Source: Clostridia bacterium
GTDB lineage: Bacteria > Bacillota > Clostridia > Christensenellales > Aristaeellaceae
Reading direction: 5' to 3'
Length of the DNA stretch: 13,022 nt
NCBI GenBank assembly: GCA_900769075.1
Contig: CAAGFE010000100.1
Location: 1 to 13,022, forward strand
The translations under genes and the position numbers were made by a program. The notes beneath the pieces were generated by a model that was not told the origin of the DNA, did no database searches, and saw nothing but the letters and a program-made list of their open reading frames with translations. Position 1 is the stretch's first letter, and every line of letters starts with the position of its first letter. Shown here piece by piece: positions 6,677 through 13,012 of this stretch.

Positions 6677-7552
6677 TTACATGGCGCGTTCCTTGCCGAT
6701 GAAGCAGAACGCCACGGTGCCGGGGCCGGCGTGAGCGCCGATCACCGGGCCGACGTTCTCGATGCGGATCACCAGCTCAGGCAGCTTCTCCTGAATCATG
6801 GCGGTCAGCTTTTCCGCATCCTCGCGGGCATCCGCGTGGAGCACCAGGGCGATGGACTCCGTGGGATCCCCGATGCACTCCACCGCCTTGTCCACCATGA
6901 AGCCCAGGGCCTTCTTGCGGCCGCGAACCTTGGCGGCAGCGGCCAGCTTGCCCTCGCGGGTTTCGGTGAGGATGGGCTTCAAATCCAGCAGGGTGCCCAG
7001 GGCTGCAGCGGTGGAGGAAATGCGTCCGCCGCGCTGGAGGTACTTCAGGTCATCCACGGTGAAGAACGCCTGGGCGCGGAGCTTGTTGTCCTCCACCCAT
7101 TGGGCAATGGTTTCCATGGATTCGCCCGCGCGGTACATCTCGTGGGCCTTGAGCACCAGCAGCGTCTGGGGGCCGGAGATGGACAGGGTGTCCACCAGGA
7201 GGAACTTGCGCTCAGGGTACTTGCTCAGCAGGGTTTCCCGCGCGGCGCGAATGGCGTTGATGGTCATGGACAGCTGGCTGGAGAAGGCCAGGAACAGGAT
7301 GTCCTTGCCCTCCGCCAGAATGGGCTCGAAGTATTCCTCATACACCGTTTCGTTCAGCGCGGAAGTGGTGGGATGGGCGCCCTGACGCATCCTGTCAAAG
7401 AAGGACTTGTGATCAAGCGTCTGGCCCAGATCGTCGTAGTATTCCTTGCCCTCCAGGGAGTAGGGCATGTAGACGACGGGAATGTTGTACTCAACCTTCA
7501 GCGCATAGGGCAGATCGCTGTCGCTGTCGGTCATCAGGATGTAGTTCTGCAT
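6677..7552 (-). CDS. DegV family fatty-acid-binding protein
   Basis: 291-aa member of the DegV (EDD-fold) family. These proteins bind a long-chain fatty acid and act as FakB-type partners of the fatty acid kinase FakA, which feeds exogenous fatty acids into phospholipid synthesis. Family motifs: TDSDSDLP at 8-15, HPTTSALN (60-67), FLAFSSQLS (87-95), and VDDLKYLQRGGRIS (166-179), followed by LLDLKPIL and the C-terminal GPVIGAHAGPGTVA. The residue after SSQLS is Met where Gly is common. AGGAGG is 6-7 nt before the ATG. It has its own promoter and is convergent to the GH20 operon. Family firm; role as a FakB is inferred from the family. Confidence 0.93.
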   Translation of the reverse strand: MQNYILMTDSDSDLPYALKVEYNIPVVYMPYSLEGKEYYDDLGQTLDHKSFFDRMRQGAHPTTSALNETVYEEYFEPILAEGKDILFLAFSSQLSMTINAIRAARETLLSKYPERKFLLVDTLSISGPQTLLVLKAHEMYRAGESMETIAQWVEDNKLRAQAFFTVDDLKYLQRGGRISSTAAALGTLLDLKPILTETREGKLAAAAKVRGRKKALGFMVDKAVECIGDPTESIALVLHADAREDAEKLTAMIQEKLPELVIRIENVGPVIGAHAGPGTVAFCFIGKERAM

Positions 7553-7608
7553 GGTTGCCTCCTGTGATAAGAAAAAATGAAAAATGAAAAGAAGAGGATA
7601 CCATGCCT

Positions 7609-7637
7609 ATTGTACCGCGAAAGCCCCGAAAAAGCAA
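7609..7637 (-). promoter_or_regulatory. Sigma-A promoter of degV
   Basis: Minus-strand TTGCTT (7632-7637), 17-bp spacer, TACAAT (7609-7614). Start of transcription near 7602, leaving a T/A-rich leader of about 50 nt with repeated TTTTCAT before the degV ribosome binding site. It separates degV from the sporulation operon upstream. Confidence 0.7.
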
Positions 7638-7648
7638 CCCATATTGCC

Positions 7649-7672
7649 TATCCAATCAAAGGGATCTGGATA
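7649..7672 (-). other. Small stem-loop after spoVAE
   Basis: Minus-strand TATCCA-G-ATC-CCTTT-GAT-TGGATA can form a 9-bp stem with one bulged G, 16 bp after the spoVAE stop. No T-run follows, so it is not a typical intrinsic terminator; it might slow or protect the 3' end of the spoVA message. This is the only candidate end structure for the long operon. Confidence 0.35.
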
Positions 7673-7687
7673 AGAAGTTGATGAGAA

Positions 7688-8059
7688 TTATTCCTTGGGA
7701 TGGGGCTTGAAGAGCAGCGCGGCCAGGGTGCCGAAGAAGACCGCCGCCGCGATGCCTGCCGCAGTGCTGGTGAGCCCGCCGGTGAACGCGCCGAGGATAC
7801 CGATCTCCTGGACGGCCTTTTTCACGCCGGTGGTCAGGGCATGACCGAAGCCGGTCAGGGGGATGGTTGCGCCCGCACCGGCGAAATCCACCAGGGGGCC
7901 GTAGATCCCCACGGCGCTGAGCAGCACCCCCAGCACGATGTAACCCACCAGAATGCGGGCAGGCGTCAGCTTGGTTTTCAGCTCCAGAAACTCGCCAATG
8001 ACGCAGATGGCGCCGCCCACAGCGAAAGCCTTCAACAGATTCAGCAGCAATGAAATCAT
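7688..8059 (-). CDS. spoVAE: Stage V sporulation protein AE (SpoVAEb type)
   Basis: 123-aa membrane protein of the SpoVA channel that moves Ca-dipicolinic acid into the forespore and out during germination; located in the spore inner membrane. Recognised by the N-terminus MISLLLNLLKAFAVGGAICVIG, the GYIVLGVLLSAVGIYGPL segment and GAGATIPLTGFGHAL, which mirror SpoVAC. About four hydrophobic segments. An open frame extends upstream to 8206, but ATG 8057-8059 has GGAGG seven bases before it and overlaps the spoVAD stop as ATGA, so translation is coupled to spoVAD. It is the last spoVA gene; the Bacillus genes spoVAEa and spoVAF are absent and degV follows. Confidence 0.93.
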   Translation of the reverse strand: MISLLLNLLKAFAVGGAICVIGEFLELKTKLTPARILVGYIVLGVLLSAVGIYGPLVDFAGAGATIPLTGFGHALTTGVKKAVQEIGILGAFTGGLTSTAAGIAAAVFFGTLAALLFKPHPKE

Positions 8060-9081
8060 TCGTCCGCCTCCAATACAATGGCGTGGGCAATGCCGGGGAT
8101 GGTGTCGCCCTGCTGGCTGGTCGTGGGGGAAAGCAGCGCGCCGGTAGCCATGAACAGCACCCGGTGCAGCTCCCTGCGCTTGAAACGGTGGAGGATATAT
8201 CCGCACAGCGTGACCGCGCTGCAGCCGCAGCCGCTGCCGCCGGCGTGGGTGTCCTGATCGGGGGAGAAAATCTCCAGCCCGCAGTCCATGTACCGGGCGG
8301 GATCAAGGGGCAGCCCGCGTTCCTTCATCAGCGTCAGCAGCAGGTCGTGCCCGACCCGGCCCAGATCGCCGGTGATGATGAGGTCGTAATCTTGGGCGGT
8401 GCGGTTCAGGTCGGTCAGGTGGCGGAACAGGGTGTCCGCAGCGGCGGGGGCCATGGCGGCCCCCATGTTGTTGGCGTCCTTGATGGCCATGTCCACGATG
8501 CGGCCGATGGTGACATGGGTGTTGCGGCAGATGGCGGGCAGCTTTTCATCTGAGGACACCACCGCGGAGCCTGCCCCGGTGACCGTCCATTGGGCCGTCG
8601 GCGGACGCTGGCAGCCATATTCCAGCGGGAAGCGGTACTGGCGCTCCGCCGTGCAGAAATGGCTGGAAGCGGTGCAGACCGCGTGGGCCAGGTAGCCGCC
8701 GTCCACCAGCATGCTGGCGATGCACAGGCTTTCCGCCATGGTGGAGCAGGCGCCATAGACCCCGATGAAGGGCATGTGCAGTTCCCGGATGGCCAGGGAG
8801 GCTGCCATGATCTGATCCAGCAAATCGCCGCCCAGGGCCGCGTCGATCTGCCCGTGGGTCAGCCCGGCCTTGCGGATCGCCAGGTCGGCGGCGGTGTATT
8901 GGAAGCGGCTCTCGGCCTTTTCCCAGGTTTCCTCGCCGAACAGGTCGTCCTCAATGATCTGGTCGAACTCGTTTTTCAAGGGGCCTGCGCCCTCCTTTTT
9001 ACCCGCGATGGCGGCGCTGGCAACCAGCTTGGGGCGACCCGGCAGCACGATGGTGGATTGTCCGATACGGTTCAGTGACAT
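8056..9081 (-). CDS. spoVAD: Stage V sporulation protein AD
   Basis: 341-aa soluble SpoVA subunit with a thiolase-like fold. In Bacillus SpoVAD sits on the inner membrane and binds dipicolinic acid directly. Recognisable segments: GRPKLVASAA near the N-terminus, LGGDLLDQIMAAS (83-95), the nucleophile-elbow-like GVYGACSTMAES (107-118), and the glycine- and cysteine-rich DTHAGGSGCGCSA. The frame is open up to 9306, but ATG 9079-9081 has AAAGGAGG seven bases upstream and gives the family N-terminus MSLNRIGQSTIVL. It starts 13 bp after spoVAC and ends in a 4-bp overlap with spoVAE. Length is normal. Confidence 0.95.
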   Translation of the reverse strand: MSLNRIGQSTIVLPGRPKLVASAAIAGKKEGAGPLKNEFDQIIEDDLFGEETWEKAESRFQYTAADLAIRKAGLTHGQIDAALGGDLLDQIMAASLAIRELHMPFIGVYGACSTMAESLCIASMLVDGGYLAHAVCTASSHFCTAERQYRFPLEYGCQRPPTAQWTVTGAGSAVVSSDEKLPAICRNTHVTIGRIVDMAIKDANNMGAAMAPAAADTLFRHLTDLNRTAQDYDLIITGDLGRVGHDLLLTLMKERGLPLDPARYMDCGLEIFSPDQDTHAGGSGCGCSAVTLCGYILHRFKRRELHRVLFMATGALLSPTTSQQGDTIPGIAHAIVLEADE

Positions 9082-9094
9082 GCTGCTCCCTCCT

Positions 9095-9571
9095 TTACCA
9101 GGGGAAAATGGCATACACGATGCCCACCAGCACCGATATGCTGATACCCCAGACCAGCACCGGGCCCGCGATGGTGAACAGCTTGGCGCCCAGGCCCAGC
9201 ACCAGACCTTCCCGGCGGAATTCCATGGCAGGGGAAACCATGGCGTTGGCGAAGCCGCTGATGGGCACGAACGCCCCCGCGCCGCCGTATTGCCCGATTT
9301 TGTCAAACACGCCCACGCCCGTCAGCACCGCAGTGATGAACACGATCATCATGCTGCCGAAGGTGGTGGAGGTGGTGACGGTCATGTCCAGATAGCGCTG
9401 ACCCAATTCGATGAAGATCTGCCCCAGGGCGCAGATCGTCCCGCCGGTGAGGAAGGCCCGGAAGAGACCCTGTCCCAGCGCCGATTTGGGGGAGAACTTG
9501 TCCACCAGCTTCGCGTAGCGGTCGAGCTGGCGCTGCCGGGCAGGCCCAGCCTTGGCTTTCTTGTCAAACAT
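9095..9571 (-). CDS. spoVAC: Stage V sporulation protein AC
   Basis: 158-aa polytopic inner-membrane subunit of the SpoVA channel; the Bacillus homologue has been reported as a mechanosensitive channel. Family features: a charged N-terminus (FDKKAKAGPARQRQ), then FRAFLTGGTICALGQ, the long hydrophobic segment after TTSTTFGSMM, GVGVFDKIGQYGGAGAFVPISGFAN, and the C-terminal hydrophobic stretch ending AIFPW. The frame is open to 9715, but AAAGGAGG nine bases before ATG 9571 and the expected length (about 150 aa) fix the start. The start codon overlaps the stop of the small ORF 9564-9695 by 8 bp. Confidence 0.95.
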   Translation of the reverse strand: MFDKKAKAGPARQRQLDRYAKLVDKFSPKSALGQGLFRAFLTGGTICALGQIFIELGQRYLDMTVTTSTTFGSMMIVFITAVLTGVGVFDKIGQYGGAGAFVPISGFANAMVSPAMEFRREGLVLGLGAKLFTIAGPVLVWGISISVLVGIVYAIFPW

Positions 9572-9695
9572 GGGAGGCGGCCTCCTTTCGCGGGCGCTGC
9601 ATGGTGCGGTCCTGCGGGATGCGGAAGCGCTGCTCCCGATCGCCGGGACGGGGTTGACGGGTGAGGATAAATCGTGTCGTTCCAAATCGCTGCAT
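9564..9695 (-). CDS. Unrecognised 43-aa arginine-rich small ORF between spoVAB and spoVAC
   Basis: A 43-codon frame that starts with ATG at 9695 behind GGGAGG (8 nt spacing), begins MQRFGTTRFILTRQ and ends ASHV at a TGA lying inside the first codons of spoVAC (ATGTTTGA overlap). It fills the 146-bp gap between spoVAB and spoVAC almost exactly and contains ten arginines, so the product would be very basic. It has no hydrophobic segment and matches no family that I know. For coding: a good ribosome binding site, start-stop coupling like that of its neighbours, and the otherwise wasteful gap. Against: very short and GC-rich, and no equivalent in the Bacillus spoVA operon. It might instead be a translational coupling device. 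Confidence 0.45.
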   Translation of the reverse strand: MQRFGTTRFILTRQPRPGDREQRFRIPQDRTMQRPRKEAASHV

Positions 9696-9717
9696 GGGCG
9701 ATTCCTCCCTTTCAATG

Positions 9718-10128
9718 TTATGATGTAATCACAAGCGCGGCCAGCACGGCGCCCAGCCCTTTGCCGACCATCATCACGAAGCGCACGCCGGCGGAAACGT
9801 CCCCCAGGCGGAACCGCCGCATCAGGACGGGCGCAACCTCCAGGATTTCCTCCAGCGCGGAGGCCAGCATGCCCACGAACATACCGCCTGCGAAGATTCC
9901 AAACACCCCGAAGGCCTGCGGCAGGGGCAGGGAAAAGCCGAGCATGTCATGGAGAACGATGCCCATCATGCCGATGCACATCGCCCAGGAGAGGCTTCGG
10001 GGGGACGCGGCCTGGAGCCTGTCCTGAATGCGGGCAGGGATGAGCAGCACCCCCCAGATGCAGCTGGCGACGATGGCGGCGGTGGCGCCTGCCAGCATGC
10101 CGCCCATAACGGTCAATGCCTCAATCAA
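9718..10128 (-). CDS. spoVAB: Stage V sporulation protein AB
   Basis: 136-aa integral membrane protein of the SpoVA system, with hydrophobic segments at about 4-28, 47-66, 69-90 and 113-134. The pattern GVFGIFAGGMFVGMLASALEEILEVAPV and the C-terminal GVRFVMMVGKGLGAVLAAL is typical of SpoVAB. It probably starts with TTG at 10128: this codon lies 9 nt after GGAGG and overlaps the spoVAA stop by 8 bp. The first in-frame ATG (10107) would cut the first helix short and lacks a well-placed ribosome binding site. Length is near the 141 aa of Bacillus SpoVAB. Its exact task in dipicolinate transport is not known. Confidence 0.88.
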   Translation of the reverse strand: MIEALTVMGGMLAGATAAIVASCIWGVLLIPARIQDRLQAASPRSLSWAMCIGMMGIVLHDMLGFSLPLPQAFGVFGIFAGGMFVGMLASALEEILEVAPVLMRRFRLGDVSAGVRFVMMVGKGLGAVLAALVITS

Positions 10129-10678
10129 AGCGGCGGCCCTCCGTTTTCTCCATGTCCTCCTGATACTCGGTCAGCTTAACCTCCAGGGGCGTGGTGGCCT
10201 TCCGGGAAGGCAGCGCGTAGAAGAACGCCACGCCCAGCGCGACCCCGACGGCGTAGGGAATCGTGATCAGCCGGGAATCGGAAGGTTCCTCGCCGGTGAG
10301 GGCTTCATACACCGCATACTGCGCCTGGGGCATGTTCACATCGGCGTGGAACCAGGCCAGCCCCAGCGCGCCGCCCAGGCAGAGAATCAGGAAAGCGGCG
10401 GCGGTTCGCAGCAGCCGGGTCGGGTCGGGCTTGAGGGCTTTGACCCGGTGAATATAGCACACATCCGCGCCCATCAGGGTGATGTCCTCCTGGGGAAATG
10501 CCCTTTGCAGCGCCCTGGCAACCTGAATGGCCTCCAGCTTCCAGATGCCCTTCTCATCCGGGCAGAGAAGGGTCATGCTTTCCGCGCCCTTGGGGGCAAT
10601 CAGCTGTGCCACCGCGCCCAGATGAAGCTTCTGCCCCATTTCGACCTTGGCACGATCCTGAAGCTGAACGTAAATCAT
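10121..10678 (-). CDS. spoVAA: Stage V sporulation protein AA
   Basis: 185-aa membrane protein of the SpoVA system. An N-terminal soluble part of about 85 residues (IYVQLQDRAKVEMGQKLHLGAVA, typical of SpoVAA) is followed by two hydrophobic segments at about 90-110 and 138-157 and a charged tail. Slightly shorter than the Bacillus protein (about 206 aa). The ribosome binding site AAGGAGG overlaps the ypeB stop codon (TAAGGAGG) and lies only 4 nt before the ATG, so translation is probably linked to ypeB. Presence of AA and AB together with AC, AD and AE makes this a Bacillus-like set; several well-known clostridia have only AC, AD and AE. Confidence 0.87.
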   Translation of the reverse strand: MIYVQLQDRAKVEMGQKLHLGAVAQLIAPKGAESMTLLCPDEKGIWKLEAIQVARALQRAFPQEDITLMGADVCYIHRVKALKPDPTRLLRTAAAFLILCLGGALGLAWFHADVNMPQAQYAVYEALTGEEPSDSRLITIPYAVGVALGVAFFYALPSRKATTPLEVKLTEYQEDMEKTEGRRFD

Positions 10679-10687
10679 GGCCCCTCC

Positions 10688-11923
10688 TTATGCGGCGACA
10701 GCGCCGAATTCCAGCTGCATGACCTTTTCCAGCAGCAGCTCGCTGGCGGTCATGGCGTCGATATAGCTGATGTAGGTTTCCTCCGCCTGGGTGACGGTGA
10801 ACTGCCAGCACAGCCGCTCCTGTCCGTCAACGGGCAGCAGGCACAGCCGGGAGGCGGTCACCTCCACGCCCTCCGACAGGGAGGCGCGGGCTTCGGTTTC
10901 GGTCAGCAGGGGTGTTTGCAGCTTGCGGGGGATGTGATTCTCCCAGTACCTGCGGGCCTCGATGCCCACCACCTCCGCCGTGTCCATGCGCACCTGCACC
11001 AGCACGCGATCCGGCCAGACCAGTACCCCGTTTTGCACATAGACGCAGGTCAGCACGCACAGCCCGTCGTACACCTGGTAATAGGGGATTTCCATCTCCG
11101 CAAAGCCGCGGCTCTTCAGGAACGCAAGGGCGGCCTTGCTGCATTGCTCGGGGGATTTCTTCATGGCGAAGGACGCGGTTTCCGGGGCCATGAGGAGAAC
11201 CTTGCCGCCGCGCCGGGTGACCTCCAGGTTCAGCTGCACATCTGCCGTCTGAACCGTCACCCCAAAGGCGGGCAGCAGGCCGGCGGTATCCGGGGCATGG
11301 GCAACGGAGGTGACCCGCTCCGTGCCGACAAATTCCTTGGCAATCTGCATGGCTTCCCCGCTGTTGATCTCCCGGGAGGGCAGGGCCTTGTAGGATACCA
11401 GCTCCTGGGCGGAGGGCGGGGAAGTCAGCGTCGTTGCGGGAAGGGAGGTGACTTTTGTGCCGGTCAGCACTTCTTCCCGGGCCAGATCAAGCTCGGCTTG
11501 GAGCAGACGCAATCCGCTGAGCATGCCCGCCACCTCGGCGTGGGCTTCATCGGGGGAATCGCCCTCCGCCAGGTCAGCCAGATAATTCTGGGACAGGTGG
11601 GACAGGCGGGAGAGGTAAGCGAGCACCGCGGCCTGCTGCCCCTCCTCATCCGGAAGCGCCGCCAGGCTGGTCTGGGCCCGGTCGGCGGAGAGGATGATCT
11701 GGGAGAGCAGCTTGGCACGCTGGCGGATGGAGGTGGTGACGAGCAGCTTGTCGATGGAAAGCGTCAGGGTTTCCAGCTCGGCGGAGGCTTCGGCCACGGC
11801 GGAACGGGTGCCCTCGGTCAGGGCCAGTTCGGCTGCGGCGGTGCGGCGCTGGGAGGCGTTCAGCGCGATCAGCAGTGTCAGCGTCAGCACGCCCAGCACC
11901 AGGGAGGCAAGGTATCTTTTCAT
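10688..11923 (-). CDS. ypeB: Germination protein YpeB
   Basis: 411-aa partner of SleB. In Bacillus SleB and YpeB depend on each other for localisation and stability in the dormant spore. A single N-terminal membrane anchor (residues about 4-22) is followed by a helical region (30-155) and by three PepSY-like repeats at about 187-250, 258-325 and 340-400, each with the AxxIAxxFV / AxLxFLxxRGF / EARASLS type of helix followed by beta strands. Two in-frame ATGs, 11926 and 11923, lie behind GAGGTGA; I chose 11923 (8 nt from GAGG), though 11926 is possible. The gap to the sleB stop is 10 bp. Gene order sleB-ypeB is as in Bacillus. Slightly shorter than Bacillus YpeB (about 450 aa). Confidence 0.92.
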   Translation of the reverse strand: MKRYLASLVLGVLTLTLLIALNASQRRTAAAELALTEGTRSAVAEASAELETLTLSIDKLLVTTSIRQRAKLLSQIILSADRAQTSLAALPDEEGQQAAVLAYLSRLSHLSQNYLADLAEGDSPDEAHAEVAGMLSGLRLLQAELDLAREEVLTGTKVTSLPATTLTSPPSAQELVSYKALPSREINSGEAMQIAKEFVGTERVTSVAHAPDTAGLLPAFGVTVQTADVQLNLEVTRRGGKVLLMAPETASFAMKKSPEQCSKAALAFLKSRGFAEMEIPYYQVYDGLCVLTCVYVQNGVLVWPDRVLVQVRMDTAEVVGIEARRYWENHIPRKLQTPLLTETEARASLSEGVEVTASRLCLLPVDGQERLCWQFTVTQAEETYISYIDAMTASELLLEKVMQLEFGAVAA

Positions 11924-11933
11924 CATCGTCACC

Positions 11934-12605
11934 TCAGATGGCAAAGGCGTGACGGCCGATGGTCAGCTGCACCTGCCGGGACCAGATCCACTCGTTCGTC
12001 GCGGTGGTGGGGTTATAATAGTAGGTACAGCCGCCGGTGGGATCCCAGCCGTTCATGGCGTCCCGGGCGGCGCGGACGCAGGAGGCCGTCGGCTCCATGT
12101 CGAACTGACCGTCCCAAACGGCGTCAAAGGCGCCGGGCTGGAAAATCACGCCGGAGATCGTGTCCGGGAATTCATCGCTGCGGACGCGGTTGAGCACCAC
12201 CGCCGCCACGGCGACCTGCCCGATGTAGGGCTCGCCCCGGGCTTCGCCGTTGACCAGCCGGGCCAGCAGGGACAATTCGGATTCCCGGTACAGCGAGACG
12301 GAAACCGTCCCGGTGAGGGGAATGCCCATGGCCGCCGCGGTGAGCCGGCCGACCTGTCCGTCCGCGGTCAATCCGTTCTGGCGCTGAAACCGCACCACCG
12401 CGTTGTAGGTGACCCGCCCGAAAACCCCGTCCACCGCACCGGTATAGTACCCCCATTCCTTCAGCCGCTGCTGGATGAGCGCCACCCGTTCGCCCCGGCT
12501 GCCCAGGGCGAGGGCTGCGCCGCTGGCGGTGCTGACGCTGATGCTCAGCAGCAGGATCGTCAGGAGGAGGAAAGCGCCCAGGCGCTTGTCAGATCGAAGG
12601 CGCAT
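11934..12605 (-). CDS. sleB: Spore cortex-lytic enzyme SleB
   Basis: 223-aa lytic transglycosylase that cleaves muramic-delta-lactam-containing cortex peptidoglycan during germination. Order of parts: signal peptide or anchor (residues 10-29, ending STASGA), peptidoglycan-binding domain type 1 (36-92, with LGSRGERVALIQQRLKEWG and DGVFGRVTYNAV), and the SleB/CwlJ catalytic domain (110-223) with the proposed catalytic Glu121 in NGEARGEPYIGQ, then AVVLNRV and the C-terminal IGRHAFA. Length and architecture are normal. AAGGAGG lies 9 nt before the ATG, inside the preceding 96-aa ORF, whose stop overlaps the sleB start by 17 bp. Expected to be made in the forespore under sigma-G. Confidence 0.96.
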   Translation of the reverse strand: MRLRSDKRLGAFLLLTILLLSISVSTASGAALALGSRGERVALIQQRLKEWGYYTGAVDGVFGRVTYNAVVRFQRQNGLTADGQVGRLTAAAMGIPLTGTVSVSLYRESELSLLARLVNGEARGEPYIGQVAVAAVVLNRVRSDEFPDTISGVIFQPGAFDAVWDGQFDMEPTASCVRAARDAMNGWDPTGGCTYYYNPTTATNEWIWSRQVQLTIGRHAFAI

Positions 12606-12879
12606 CGGCGGCGGCCTCCTTCAGCATGGGCTGCTCAAACAGCGCCGCCCAAAAGCCGCGCCAGGTCCAGTTCCACCGGATTGGCAGACCGTCAGTCTCT
12701 CTGTTCATGGGGATGCGGGCGAACCAGAGGGACAGCTCGGGGTCGATCATCCCCCACATGAGCCGATGGGGCTGAGGCTGCGCATACCTGGGCAGGATGC
12801 GCGTGTCCTGGGGGAGCGGGGACGGACAGGAAAACATCAGCTGCAGGGCAAGCATCAGGGAAATCAAGATGCTGAACAT
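12589..12879 (-). CDS. Unrecognised 96-aa exported or membrane-anchored ORF upstream of sleB
   Basis: First frame of the germination operon. ATG 12879 has a perfect AAGGAGG seven bases upstream. Residues 1-17 (MFSILISLMLALQLMFS) are hydrophobic and followed by Cys18; this could be a signal peptide, an anchor or a weak lipobox. The rest is soluble, rich in Pro, Trp and Arg (PRYAQPQPHRLMWG, RWNWTWRGFWAALFEQP). I recognise no family. The stop overlaps sleB by 17 bp, so the two are probably co-translated. If real, the product would sit in the forespore membrane or intermembrane space, where SleB and YpeB act; this placement is inference. It could alternatively be only a leader that drives sleB translation. 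Confidence 0.6.
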   Translation of the reverse strand: MFSILISLMLALQLMFSCPSPLPQDTRILPRYAQPQPHRLMWGMIDPELSLWFARIPMNRETDGLPIRWNWTWRGFWAALFEQPMLKEAAADAPSI

Positions 12880-12916
12880 GGAAAAACCTCCTTGTTCGGG
12901 TCAGAATGCCTAAAAA

Positions 12917-12947
12917 GAGCATGCCCGCGGGATGAAAGGTTTATACA
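12917..12947 (-). promoter_or_regulatory. Possible sigma-G/sigma-F promoter of the sleB-ypeB-spoVA operon
   Basis: On the minus strand TGTATA (12942-12947) and CATGCTC (12917-12923) are 18 bp apart, compared with the Bacillus forespore consensus TGHATA and CATAMTA. The -35 fits well, the -10 matches at five of seven positions. It lies about 38 bp upstream of the first ORF, and sleB, ypeB and spoVA are all sigma-G genes in Bacillus. No sigma-A promoter is visible here. Confidence 0.45.
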
Positions 12948-12983
12948 GTTCTGTCAATAATCTGCAGGAATTGGGTGTTCGCC

Positions 12984-13012
12984 TTTACGCAAACAGAGAA
13001 ATGTGGTAAGAT
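12984..13012 (+). promoter_or_regulatory. Possible sigma-A promoter pointing out of the window
   Basis: TTTACG (12984-12989), 17-bp spacer, TAAGAT (13007-13012); each hexamer matches consensus at four of six positions. It would serve a gene to the right, divergent from the germination operon. An imperfect inverted repeat, TGTTCGC...GCAAACA, covers the -35 region. Weak evidence. Confidence 0.35.

Noticed and set aside
7571..7592. A-rich repeated ATGAAAA motif before degV
   Set aside because: Looks like a simple A/T-rich translation leader; too short and irregular for a repeat element or CRISPR.
10028..12193. Open frame of 721 codons on the plus strand, antisense to spoVAB-spoVAA-ypeB-sleB
   Set aside because: Same reason: it is the antisense shadow of recognised sporulation genes, with His/Gln/Gly-rich composition and no ribosome binding site that stands out.
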